Shown here: positions 38,901-47,703 of the stretch, in pieces
Position numbering within the stretch: position 1 is the first letter of the stretch
Layout: each line of letters starts with the position of its first letter
Assembly (NCBI RefSeq): GCF_002150685.1
Contig: NZ_MSSW01000068.1
Coordinates: 1 to 59,611, forward strand
From: Algoriphagus antarcticus
Lineage (GTDB): Bacteria > Bacteroidota > Bacteroidia > Cytophagales > Cyclobacteriaceae
DNA: 59,611 nucleotides
Reading direction: 5' to 3'
Program-made: the position numbers and the translations under genes
The notes under the pieces: generated by a model
What the model was told of the DNA's origin: nothing
Seen by the model: the letters and a program-made list of their open reading frames with translations, nothing else
Database searches by the model: none

Positions 38901-40115
38901 TTAAATCCCAAATTCTACCTGAAAAGTAGCAAACCAATAATTATCCAAGTTTATAACTTCGATTTGTCCATTACTCCAAGCATAGCCAAGATTGCCCTGA
39001 AGCTTGATTCGATGTCCGTTGAGATATCTGGAACAGCCTAATGCTGCTTCCTCTAGCCTGTTTTCATATTCACTTATTTCCTTCTCAGGACGTACGGATG
39101 CATATCTTAAAGCCAATTCAGACTTCCTAGAAATCATTTTACTTAGTTGCATGTTTGTACCAATTCCAACAAAGACTGCTTTAATGTCACCTTCTTCATT
39201 CTGCGTGATCGGATCGTTTGCGCCTCGCTTAAAAAACTCCGCCATAGCTCCCCATCCAGCATATTTAAACATGGCATCGGTAATAAATACATTCAGATCT
39301 CTACCCTCATACAGTTTAGATCCCAACTGCCCTCTTGCTCGGTGTGCATTTTCATTCCAGTTAAAGCTCATACCAAATGAAAGCTTTGGAGTCTCTTCAA
39401 ATTCCAGATCACCTTCCGAGTAATCCCCGTTGTTTTTGAACGTACCGAAGGGCAAATACTCTAGCCTTCCCGTATAGCTCAGCCCTCTGTCTCCCACAGA
39501 TGGATTTCTTCCTTCACCAGTGTTAATCGCACCTTTAAGTTGGAACTGAGACTTCCCTTTGGTCTGATACGTGTAATATCCGAAAAAGCCAAAATCCCGA
39601 TCCAGCGTAAAAAAGCCATTGGCGATGGATCGATCAGCAAACTGAAGATTACCTGAACTTACTACTCGCTCTCTATTCCCTGGTAGCTTTGATTGTCCAA
39701 AACCCAGGTAAAAATTGGGTTTTACATAATAATACACGATCGCATCCCGTATGGGCTGCGCATAATCTCCAGATTCCAAATCCAAATCTGCTTTAGAAAA
39801 CCCTAATTGTATATAGTATTGAATTCGAGGACTGAGCACATAGCCATCAAGTCGGAGTCGGAGTCTTCGAATCCGGAAATCTATTCGTTCAATCTCTAAA
39901 TCCTCACCGCTGGAGGTATTGAAACCGAAACGGTTTTGCATTCTGAATCTCAGATTAAGTAGAAAAAGGGAATCCTTTGAAATACTTATTCCATTTTTCA
40001 CATTGATGAGCGCCCGTTCATCTGATTCATTCTGTGCAAAAGAATCCTGAGTAACAGATAAGATAAAGGCAAAACAAAAGCAAAGGAAAACTGGGAGTTG
40101 ATACTGCTTTTTCAT
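38901..40115 (-). CDS. Porin, phosphate-selective porin O/P-like
   Basis: A 404-residue outer membrane barrel. Its signal peptide is MKKQYQLPVFLCFCFAFILS and it ends with an aromatic-rich strand (WFATFQVEFGI). The segments IRRLRLRLDGYVLSPRIQYYIQLG and FYLGFGQSKLPGNRERV are typical of OprP/OprO-like porins in Bacteroidota. The solute is unknown. The acn terminator lies only about 12-30 bases upstream of its ATG, which is odd (see findings). Confidence 0.85.
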   Translation of the reverse strand: MKKQYQLPVFLCFCFAFILSVTQDSFAQNESDERALINVKNGISISKDSLFLLNLRFRMQNRFGFNTSSGEDLEIERIDFRIRRLRLRLDGYVLSPRIQYYIQLGFSKADLDLESGDYAQPIRDAIVYYYVKPNFYLGFGQSKLPGNRERVVSSGNLQFADRSIANGFFTLDRDFGFFGYYTYQTKGKSQFQLKGAINTGEGRNPSVGDRGLSYTGRLEYLPFGTFKNNGDYSEGDLEFEETPKLSFGMSFNWNENAHRARGQLGSKLYEGRDLNVFITDAMFKYAGWGAMAEFFKRGANDPITQNEEGDIKAVFVGIGTNMQLSKMISRKSELALRYASVRPEKEISEYENRLEEAALGCSRYLNGHRIKLQGNLGYAWSNGQIEVINLDNYWFATFQVEFGI

Positions 40116-40126
40116 GGATTAAGGGC

Positions 40127-40159
40127 AAGAAAAAAGCCGTAACGGAATCGCTACGGCTT
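40127..40159 (-). terminator. Terminator downstream of aconitase
   Basis: AAGCCGTA (40134-40141) pairs with TACGGCTT (40152-40159) around a 10-base loop. An A run on the plus strand gives a U tract in minus-strand transcripts. It lies about 20 bases beyond the acn stop and directly before the porin start. Confidence 0.85.
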
Positions 40160-40177
40160 ATAATTGGATTAGTATTA

Positions 40178-42439
40178 TTAGGCTTTCGCTTTGATCAGGT
40201 TGAGTGCTGATCCTGCTTTAAACCATTCTATTTGACCTTCATTGTAGGTGTGATTCACTTGGATAGTATCAGAAGACCCATCCGTGTGGTTCAATACCAC
40301 TTGCAATTGCTTACCCGGAGCAAATGTAGTCAAGCCGATAATATCTATAGAATCGTCCTCCTGTACCAAATCATAGTCAGCAGGATTAGCAAAAGTCAGT
40401 CCTAGCATACCTTGCTTCTTCAAGTTAGTCTCATGAATTCTAGCGAAAGATTTCACCAAGATCGCTCGTACTCCAAGGAAGCGGGGCTCCATAGCTGCAT
40501 GCTCTCTAGAAGATCCCTCGCCGTAGTTTTCATCACCTACCACGATAGAACCTACTCCGTTAGCTTTATAATCACGCTGCGTAGCTGGCACTTCACCATA
40601 TGCGCCAGTCAGCTGATTCTTTACCGAATTGGTAGCATCCGTGTAAGCATTGATGGCTCCGATAAGCATGTTGTTAGAAATATTATCCAAATGTCCTCTG
40701 AATCTTAACCATGGTCCAGCCATAGAGATATGATCCGTGGTACATTTCCCTTTTGCCTTGATCAGCAGTTTAAGACCTTTCAAATCTGTTCCTTCCCAAG
40801 GCTTGAACGAATCCAATAACTGAAGACGATCAGAGGTAGGGCTTACCACAATAGTCACTGAAGACCCATCTTCTGCCGGTTGCTGATATCCGGCATCTTC
40901 TACTGCAAATCCTTTTGCAGGCAACTCAAGTCCACTAGGCTCATCCAACATGACCGATACGCCATCTTCATTTGTTAAGCTATCAGTCATCGGATTAAAA
41001 GTCAAATCACCGGCAATTGCCAATGCAGTCACGATTTCAGGAGAAGCTACGAATGAGTGCGTGTTTGGGTTACCGTCAGCACGCTTCGCAAAGTTTCTGT
41101 TGAAAGAAGTAATGATCGAGTTTTTCTCCTGCTTTTCAGCTCCATGACGAGCCCACTGACCTATGCAAGGTCCGCAGGCGTTTGCAAGAACTACACCGCC
41201 CATTTGACCGAAAGTATCCAAGAAACCATCTCTATCGACAGTAAATCTTACCTGCTCAGATCCTGGAGTTATGGTAAATTCAGACTTAGCCACAAGCTTT
41301 TTATCTACCGCCTGCTGAGCTAGAGATGCTGCTCTGGAAATATCTTCGTAGGAAGAGTTAGTACACGATCCGATCAAACCAACTTCCAATTTTGCTGGCC
41401 ATCCATGTTCTTTGACAGCAGCAGCAAATTTAGAAATAGGCCAAGCCAAATCAGGTGTGAATGGACCATTTACATGTGGCTCCAATTCAGAAAGGTTGAT
41501 CTCGATTACTTCATCGAAATAAGTAGCTGGGTTAGCATAAACTTCCTCATCACCTGTAAGGTGCTCCGCGATTCCATTTGCCAATTCAGCCACATCAGCT
41601 CTGTCGGTAGAACTTAAATAAGCTGCAGATTTTTCATCGTAACCAAAGATAGAAGTGGTCGCTCCGATTTCAGCTCCCATGTTACAAATTGTGCCTTTTC
41701 CTGTAGCAGATAGAGATCTGGCACCTTCACCGAAGTACTCTACGATAGCACCAGTACCGCCTTTTACTGTAAGAATACCAGCTACTTTCAAGATTACGTC
41801 TTTGGCAGAAGTCCATCCAGAAAGTTTACCTATAAGCTTAATCCCAATTAATTTCGGGAATTTCAACTCCCAGGGAAGTCCAGCCATTACATCACATGCA
41901 TCAGCACCACCTACGCCGATCGCTACCATTCCCAGTCCACCAGCATTCGGGGTATGAGAATCAGTTCCGATCATCATTCCTCCAGGGAATGCATAGTTCT
42001 CCAATACTACTTGGTGAATAATACCTGCTCCTGGCTTCCAGAAACCTAGGCCATATTTATTAGAAACAGAGGCTAAGAAATCATAAACTTCTTTGTTTTT
42101 ATCTTTTGCTTTGGTCAAATCCTGAGCCGCTCCCACTTCAGCCTGAATCAAGTGATCACAGTGAACAGTAGAAGGCACAGCCACTTGGCTTTTACCTGCT
42201 TGCATAAACTGAAGCAAAGCCATCTGGGCAGTGGCATCTTGCATTGCAACCCTATCTGGCTGAAAATCAACGTAAGAAATACCTCTGCCGTATGCCTGTG
42301 AAGCAGCACCTTCGCTCAAGTGCGCGTAAAGAATCTTTTCAGTCAAAGTAAGTGGACGCCCCACAGCCTTACGAGCCGCTTCGATACGTTCGGGGTATCT
42401 GGCATACACATTTTTGATCATTTCAATATCAAAAGCCAT
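40178..42439 (-). CDS. acn: Aconitate hydratase (mitochondrial type)
   Basis: A 753-residue TCA-cycle enzyme interconverting citrate and isocitrate. The [4Fe-4S] ligands are C359 (GLIGSCTNSSYED), C422 and C425 (NACGPCIGQW); the 63-residue spacing equals that of mitochondrial aconitase. Substrate-binding GTDSHTPNAGGLGM and the swivel-domain ENYGEGSSREHAAMEPR are present. Confidence 0.96.
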   Translation of the reverse strand: MAFDIEMIKNVYARYPERIEAARKAVGRPLTLTEKILYAHLSEGAASQAYGRGISYVDFQPDRVAMQDATAQMALLQFMQAGKSQVAVPSTVHCDHLIQAEVGAAQDLTKAKDKNKEVYDFLASVSNKYGLGFWKPGAGIIHQVVLENYAFPGGMMIGTDSHTPNAGGLGMVAIGVGGADACDVMAGLPWELKFPKLIGIKLIGKLSGWTSAKDVILKVAGILTVKGGTGAIVEYFGEGARSLSATGKGTICNMGAEIGATTSIFGYDEKSAAYLSSTDRADVAELANGIAEHLTGDEEVYANPATYFDEVIEINLSELEPHVNGPFTPDLAWPISKFAAAVKEHGWPAKLEVGLIGSCTNSSYEDISRAASLAQQAVDKKLVAKSEFTITPGSEQVRFTVDRDGFLDTFGQMGGVVLANACGPCIGQWARHGAEKQEKNSIITSFNRNFAKRADGNPNTHSFVASPEIVTALAIAGDLTFNPMTDSLTNEDGVSVMLDEPSGLELPAKGFAVEDAGYQQPAEDGSSVTIVVSPTSDRLQLLDSFKPWEGTDLKGLKLLIKAKGKCTTDHISMAGPWLRFRGHLDNISNNMLIGAINAYTDATNSVKNQLTGAYGEVPATQRDYKANGVGSIVVGDENYGEGSSREHAAMEPRFLGVRAILVKSFARIHETNLKKQGMLGLTFANPADYDLVQEDDSIDIIGLTTFAPGKQLQVVLNHTDGSSDTIQVNHTYNEGQIEWFKAGSALNLIKAKA

Positions 42440-42486
42440 TGTATTGGGATTTTTTGTTTGGTAAAAGTTTCGAATTTTAACGACTG

Positions 42487-42494
42487 CAAATATA
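42487..42494 (-). promoter_or_regulatory. -7 box for acn
   Basis: CAAATATA on the plus strand reads TATATTTG on the minus strand, a perfect TAnnTTTG match about 47 bases before the aconitase start. The rest of the 304-base gap to 42743 shows no gene or RNA I recognise. Confidence 0.5.
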
Positions 42495-42743
42495 GGAAGT
42501 TAGCCCAATAATTTGTAACCGTTCGTCAGGTGTAAAGCAGCCTTTTGATTATTTAAAACTATTTTAGCTTCATAGAGTAGTCTGACAGTTCTATAAAACG
42601 ACAGTGATTGTTTATCATAGGGAAAACTGACTTTTTTATTTTCTGTAAGGGTTTGCGCAGTTTATTTTTTTAGTCATGATTTATCAGCTATACTTATAGT
42701 CCGAAAGGTACTTCGCCCTCGAACCAACTATTTTCCTGCCTAA

Positions 42744-44522
42744 ATGGAGTTTATTCTCAATCCATTTTCAATCACTCTTTTACTGTCTGGATTGCTAGTC
42801 GGAGGGCTTTCGCTTTATATAGTATTTACTGTAGTGGGCTCCACGAGGTGGATAGCGCTTACTATGCTCTGCGCGGCAATTTGGGGATTTTTTTATGGAC
42901 TAGAGTTAAGTGTTTCTACTCTTAGTGCAATGATGTTTTTTATTTACCTACAATACATCGGAATAGCTTTTATTGGGCCTTGCTGCCTGATTTTTAGCTT
43001 AAAATACACGAGCTATAAGTCTAAAAACCAAAGCTCCAAAATTGCGCTGATCCTTATAATCCCTATCCTCACTATATTACTTCTACTGACCAATGAAGCT
43101 CACCACTTATTTTACAGATCAGTTGGGGTGATAGAGTCCGGCCCTTTCCCAACTTCAGAAATTATAACTGGCCCTTGGTATTACGTTAACCTAATTTACG
43201 TTTACTTAACTTTTACCTTTGGAAATACCATCCTCTGGAGGAGATTTAGGTTTTCAGACCAATTATTCAAAACCCAAACAAGATTAATGATATTGGCAGG
43301 CATTTTCCCGCTGATTTTTAACCTATTATATCAAACTCATATTTTCAGGCTATTCGAAGTCATTGACTTAACTCCTTTTGCCTTTTTGCTGTCCTACCTG
43401 ATTTTAGGATTTGCGATTCTCAAATACCAGCTTTTTAGCCTAAAGCCCATTGCTCGCACCAAAGTTATGGAAGCTATTACAAAAGGAGTTTTGGTGCTGG
43501 ATTCTGAATCCAAAATTGTAGACTTCAACCCAGCATTTATTTCCTTTTGTGCTTCGCCAAAAAAAGTAAAAGTTGCCACCAAAGCTGAAGAACTATTCAA
43601 GACTAGAACGGACATCCTTGAGTTAATTGCCATTGAAAAAGCAAATAGTATTGAGAGCAAAGTTAATTTAGGTGATAAAGAAAAATATTTTAGAATTGAA
43701 GCGATTCCACTTTTAGACAAAAAGTCTATAAACAATGGTCTAGTTTTGCTTTTTGACGATATCACGGAGCAAAAGTCAATTAATGAGAAGCTTAAAAATC
43801 AAGCTGCTGAACTCCAACAGTTAAATGATCTCAAAGACAAATATTTTAGCATCATATCCCATGATCTGAAGGGCCCAATTTTCGGGATCAAAGAACTAAT
43901 TCATCTTACAAACACTGGGTTGGTTTCCAAGGAAGAGTTTATGGATATGCTCCCGGAAGTCTCTAAGAACATGGAGCAGGTAGCACTTTTACTTGAAAAT
44001 CTTCTGGCTTGGTCAAGCTCTCAACTTCGAGGTGGAGAAATAGTGAATATTCAGGAATTCGATATCCGCAAAATTTTGAGTCAACAGAAGATTATTTTAG
44101 AAAGGATTGCAAATGAAAAGAAAATTGAAATACTCATAGACGCTCAAGCCAAATCGATGGTAAAAGCTGACAAACATATGATCGAACTGGTAGTGAGAAA
44201 CCTAATCAGTAATGCAATTAAATTTTCCAAGCCAGGAGATAATATCAATATTTCAACTTACGATGAGCTGGACTTTGTCAAGATTTGTATTGAAGATTAT
44301 GGGAAAGGGATTTCTAGCGAAAATCTATTGAAAATTCGCAATGGAATCTCATTTACCACCACTGGACAAAACAAAGAATCAGGAACAGGTCTTGGCTTAA
44401 TTTTAGTAAAAGATTACATCCAGAAAAATAATGGGCAATTGGAAGTCTCATCTCTAGAAGGAAAAGGCACTAAATTCTGTATCAAATTACCCCTAGCTAA
44501 CGGAGAGCATGCTGTTTCCTAG
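42744..44522 (+). CDS. Sensor histidine kinase with N-terminal 7TM domain
   Basis: A 592-residue membrane sensor. Seven hydrophobic helices fill residues about 5-225 (the histidine kinase N-terminal 7TM type). A PAS domain follows (about 235-340; KGVLVLDSESKIVDFNPAF). The kinase core has H373 (ISHDLKGPIFGIKEL) and an ATPase domain with N box RNLISNAIKF and GTGLGLILVKDY. The cognate regulator is not adjacent. The 3' end overlaps the convergent acyl-CoA reductase by 4 bases. Confidence 0.9.
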   Translation: MEFILNPFSITLLLSGLLVGGLSLYIVFTVVGSTRWIALTMLCAAIWGFFYGLELSVSTLSAMMFFIYLQYIGIAFIGPCCLIFSLKYTSYKSKNQSSKIALILIIPILTILLLLTNEAHHLFYRSVGVIESGPFPTSEIITGPWYYVNLIYVYLTFTFGNTILWRRFRFSDQLFKTQTRLMILAGIFPLIFNLLYQTHIFRLFEVIDLTPFAFLLSYLILGFAILKYQLFSLKPIARTKVMEAITKGVLVLDSESKIVDFNPAFISFCASPKKVKVATKAEELFKTRTDILELIAIEKANSIESKVNLGDKEKYFRIEAIPLLDKKSINNGLVLLFDDITEQKSINEKLKNQAAELQQLNDLKDKYFSIISHDLKGPIFGIKELIHLTNTGLVSKEEFMDMLPEVSKNMEQVALLLENLLAWSSSQLRGGEIVNIQEFDIRKILSQQKIILERIANEKKIEILIDAQAKSMVKADKHMIELVVRNLISNAIKFSKPGDNINISTYDELDFVKICIEDYGKGISSENLLKIRNGISFTTTGQNKESGTGLGLILVKDYIQKNNGQLEVSSLEGKGTKFCIKLPLANGEHAVS

Positions 44523-45526
44523 GCCAATTCCAGTAGAAAAGCCATAGTATCCACCTCATCAGCATATTCCCATGGCTCAGGACTTTGCGCGGATCCAAAA
44601 GGAATCCTATCAGCTTCATTTCCCACTACGCACTGTATTTTAGCTTTCAGTTTGTCAAGTTTTTCTACCAATTGCGATTCATTTTCATATAACTCGTAAA
44701 AGAGAACCGAGATTGGCGAAACCAAGTCCTCGCTTTCTTTCACTAGCAAAAAGCCATTATCCAAATGCTCCTCCAGGTTCACCAGATAAATTGACTTATT
44801 GTAATCGTAGTTGTTATGGTATTTGTGATGTAAGCTGATTGTTGAGTAAACTTCCAAAGCTCCCAGTAAATCCTGAAGTTGATCCTTCGACTTCACATAT
44901 ATTTTAGAGACATTCCTACAACCCAATCCATAGTACTGGAAAATATCCCGACCTAAACCTATGTAGTCTTCCGTAGTCTCATTTCCTGAAAGCACAGCTA
45001 CTGAAGTCCGGTTCTGACGAATCACATGTGCATACTTCCCGAAATAATAATTGAAATACCGAGATGAATTATCGCTGCCTGTAGCTATATATGCATCCAT
45101 TCCCTTAAGCATCTCTTCGATCCGAATCTGCTTTTCTAGTCTAGGATCTATTTCGATCAGCTTTTTTATGATCCATTTCATCAAAATTTCGTCTGTTGAA
45201 CTCAACTTTATCACCGCTTGATGCCCTGATAAAATGACACACATCAAATCATGAAAGCCTACTGCAGGAATATTTCCCGCCATCATCAAACCAACTGACT
45301 TCGGGTTTTCCACTTCCTTTAATTCATAAATTGAGAGCCAAGCATCTAATTTCTCAGCTGATAACATAAAGGAAATACCTTCGAGAGATGACTCAACAGA
45401 ATCTTTAGTAAACCAATTGTTATTGTTTTCGGCTCTCCAAAGCAACTCCTCTTTCTCGTCTGAACTTAATTCTTTGATGGCTTTTCCAAGTTTGAGAAAT
45501 GCTGATATACGTTCTGCTGGCTTCAT
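44519..45526 (-). CDS. Acyl-CoA reductase, LuxC family
   Basis: A 335-residue member of the LuxC family, NADPH-dependent reductases of fatty acyl-CoA or acyl-protein to aldehyde with an aldehyde-dehydrogenase-like fold. The probable nucleophile is C203 in GLGCRNVSKIYV, and MMAGNIPAVGFHD is a typical N-terminal segment. There are no other lux genes, so bioluminescence is not implied. It is divergent from a dicluster ferredoxin, and the product may be an aldehyde for membrane lipids, which is speculation. Confidence 0.85.
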   Translation of the reverse strand: MKPAERISAFLKLGKAIKELSSDEKEELLWRAENNNNWFTKDSVESSLEGISFMLSAEKLDAWLSIYELKEVENPKSVGLMMAGNIPAVGFHDLMCVILSGHQAVIKLSSTDEILMKWIIKKLIEIDPRLEKQIRIEEMLKGMDAYIATGSDNSSRYFNYYFGKYAHVIRQNRTSVAVLSGNETTEDYIGLGRDIFQYYGLGCRNVSKIYVKSKDQLQDLLGALEVYSTISLHHKYHNNYDYNKSIYLVNLEEHLDNGFLLVKESEDLVSPISVLFYELYENESQLVEKLDKLKAKIQCVVGNEADRIPFGSAQSPEPWEYADEVDTMAFLLELA

Positions 45527-45544
45527 GTGATCGAATTATGGAGG

Positions 45545-45552
45545 CAAATTTA
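45545..45552 (-). promoter_or_regulatory. -7 box for the LuxC-type reductase
   Basis: CAAATTTA on the plus strand is TAAATTTG on the minus strand, a perfect TAnnTTTG match 19 bases before the start codon. Confidence 0.45.
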
Positions 45553-45614
45553 GCTCTTTTGACAGGAAGGAAACTTAGAATCGAATTAAATTAGTTAGTA
45601 TGACAACTTTTTTA

Positions 45615-45645
45615 TTGCCTCACAGTTTTAAGGTTGTTACTTTTG
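45615..45645 (+). promoter_or_regulatory. Promoter for the ferredoxin gene
   Basis: TTG (45615-45617), a 20-base spacer and TACTTTTG (45638-45645) form a textbook Bacteroidota -33/-7 pair, 21 bases before the ATG. It is the best promoter in the window. Confidence 0.65.
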
Positions 45646-45665
45646 AGCATTAAATAATTGAAGTT

Positions 45666-46013
45666 ATGGCTATAATGATTACCGACGAATGCATCAATTG
45701 TGGTGCATGCGAACCAGAATGCCCAAACACTGCGATCTATGAAGGTGGCGTAGAGTGGACTTGGGGTGGCGGTACTACTTTGAATAAAGTCACTTTAGAA
45801 GACGGTACTGTCGTAGATGCAAATGAGAAGCAAGAGCCTGTATCGGACGAGTTCTACTATATCGTGACCGATAAGTGTACAGAATGCAATGGTTTTCATG
45901 AAGAACCTCAATGTGCTGCCGTATGTCCAGTAGATTGCTGTGTGGATGACCCTGATCACCGTGAGTCAGAAGAAGAACTACTTGCGAAGAAAGCAATGAT
46001 GCATGGCGAATAA
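45666..46013 (+). CDS. 4Fe-4S dicluster ferredoxin
   Basis: A 115-residue electron carrier with two [4Fe-4S] clusters. The first set is C9, C12, C15 and C19 (CINCGACEPECP). The second is CTECNG followed by CAAVCPVDCC. A loop of about 45 residues separates them, longer than in clostridial ferredoxins, as in the FdxA-like family. It is divergent from the LuxC-type reductase and could supply or take its electrons, though that enzyme class normally uses NADPH. Confidence 0.92.
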   Translation: MAIMITDECINCGACEPECPNTAIYEGGVEWTWGGGTTLNKVTLEDGTVVDANEKQEPVSDEFYYIVTDKCTECNGFHEEPQCAAVCPVDCCVDDPDHRESEEELLAKKAMMHGE

Positions 46014-46191
46014 GCCACATACCGCATATTGAACCCATAGACACACTAAGTTTTAATCAGATTTTCAGCAAATTTTATTTGTGAAAAGGGATACTGATTA
46101 AAATAATAAGTGTCTGGCTTGAATTATCGGTTCTAAATGTTTTATCTTAGGTCGTATTTTAACTAACCTTATTCATATAACATACAGAATT

Positions 46192-46521
46192 GTGGAAGAT
46201 CAAAGAGGCTATGATAGAGAGGAGATTTTCTCTAAAAAAGTAAAAGCAGGTAAAAGAACGTATTTTTTTGATGTCAAATCTACTCGCTCAAATGATTACT
46301 ATCTGACTATTACAGAGAGTAAGAGAAAAATGAACGGTGAGAACTTCACTTACGAAAAGCATAAAATTTTCCTTTACAAGGAAGATTTCTTCAAATTTGC
46401 GGAAGCCCTCAATGAATCGGTAAATCACGTGAAAAACGAACTTCTTCCTGATGTTGATTTCGAGCAGTACGAAAAAGAAGAATCTCAATCAGAATATAAC
46501 GATGAATTGAAGTGGGAATAA
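46192..46521 (+). CDS. DUF3276 / PUR family nucleic-acid-binding protein
   Basis: A 109-residue protein related to eukaryotic Pur-alpha, with one PUR repeat. KKVKAGKRTYFFDVKSTRSN and DYYLTITESKRK are the family segments, and an acidic tail follows. It begins with GTG at 46192, which keeps the conserved EDQRGYDREEIF opening. Relatives bind single-stranded DNA or RNA; the cellular role is not known. A hairpin follows at 46575-46597. Confidence 0.88.
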   Translation: MEDQRGYDREEIFSKKVKAGKRTYFFDVKSTRSNDYYLTITESKRKMNGENFTYEKHKIFLYKEDFFKFAEALNESVNHVKNELLPDVDFEQYEKEESQSEYNDELKWE

Positions 46522-46574
46522 TCCACTTAGATTTGCCAAAGCTCTAGTTTCAAAATAGAGAAATAGTATATTAG

Positions 46575-46597
46575 AGGAGACAGTAATGTCTCCTTTT
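46575..46597 (+). terminator. Hairpin between DUF3276 and the AI-2E permease
   Basis: AGGAGACA (46575-46582) pairs with TGTCTCCT (46587-46594) around a GTAA tetraloop, followed by a short T run. Confidence 0.7.
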
Positions 46598-46610
46598 CTT
46601 ATTTCAGAAT

Positions 46611-47696
46611 ATGCAGCGTTTTTTCGTTTATCTCTTTCTATTCATTGCAGTTTTCCTGCTATTTGGCTGGTATTTCTCCAATATCACTCTTTACTTAATT
46701 ATTTCGTTAATTCTAGCCGCTCTTTTGCGCCCGCTGACTAACCATCTAAATGACTTCCACTTATTAGGACAGCATATCCCCAGATGGTCTGCAATACTCC
46801 TATCCTACTCGGCAATAGTGCTGCTGATGGTTTTGCTAAGCTTCCTTTTCTTCCCGCTGATCAATAACCAAATAATTATTCTGAGTGAGTTAGATCTAAA
46901 CGGAATTTATGAGCAAATCCAAGTTCCTGTCACCAGAGTAGAGGGGTTTCTCTTTCGGCATGAATTACTAGAAACTCAGCCTGGATACTTATTTGGTCGC
47001 TTGAAAACCAGTATGATCGACATGATCACAGGATTTGACTTCACCTCATTCATAGGTGGTGTCATCAATACCACGAGTAGCCTTTTTATAGGAACAATGG
47101 CTATAGCTTTTATCAGCTTTTTCCTTCTTTTGGAAAATGGCCTATTGCGAAGAAACCTACTAAACTTGATACCAAACCCTTATTTTGAACTTTCGGTAGC
47201 GACTTTTACCAAAGTAGAAAAATTACTCTCCAATTACCTTTCTGGTCTCTTACTACAAATGCTGGCGATTTTCTCTTTAGCTAGTTTTGGCCTTACCGTC
47301 ATGGAAGTGGAATATGCCTTAACTATTGCACTATTTGCGGCAGTGGCAAATCTAATTCCATATGCAGGGCCATTACTTGGTGCTACATTTGGGATTATCG
47401 TCGGGATTTCTTCGGGGACATTTGAAACCAACAGCGAGTTAAATTACCTGATCATTAAGATACTTTCGGTCTTTGGCTTAGTCCAGATTACTGACAACAT
47501 ATTTCTACAGCCTATGATCTTTTCTAAATCTGTGAAAGCACACCCCCTTGAAATATTTGTTGTTATCTTTGCCGGGGCAAAAATCGCCGGCGTAGTCGGG
47601 ATGATATTTGCCATACCGCTTTATACCATCTTTAGAGTTTTCATTTTGGAATTCTACAAGGGGTATAAATCTTACAGAATATTTCAAATAAAATAA
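46611..47696 (+). CDS. AI-2E family permease, second copy
   Basis: A 361-residue polytopic membrane protein of the same family as the 34.5-kb permease but not close in sequence. It has the helices LFLFIAVFLLFGWYFS and IPYAGPLLGATFGI and the C-terminal FLQPMIFSKSVKAHPLEIF. Transported substrate is unknown. It begins right after a hairpin terminator and is followed 7 bases later by ychF. Confidence 0.88.
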   Translation: MQRFFVYLFLFIAVFLLFGWYFSNITLYLIISLILAALLRPLTNHLNDFHLLGQHIPRWSAILLSYSAIVLLMVLLSFLFFPLINNQIIILSELDLNGIYEQIQVPVTRVEGFLFRHELLETQPGYLFGRLKTSMIDMITGFDFTSFIGGVINTTSSLFIGTMAIAFISFFLLLENGLLRRNLLNLIPNPYFELSVATFTKVEKLLSNYLSGLLLQMLAIFSLASFGLTVMEVEYALTIALFAAVANLIPYAGPLLGATFGIIVGISSGTFETNSELNYLIIKILSVFGLVQITDNIFLQPMIFSKSVKAHPLEIFVVIFAGAKIAGVVGMIFAIPLYTIFRVFILEFYKGYKSYRIFQIK

Positions 47697-47703
47697 CGAA
47701 TTA

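Noticed and set aside
44519..45526. Bioluminescence system suggested by the LuxC-family gene
   Set aside because: No luxAB, luxD or luxE is nearby, and LuxC-family reductases occur widely without luciferase.
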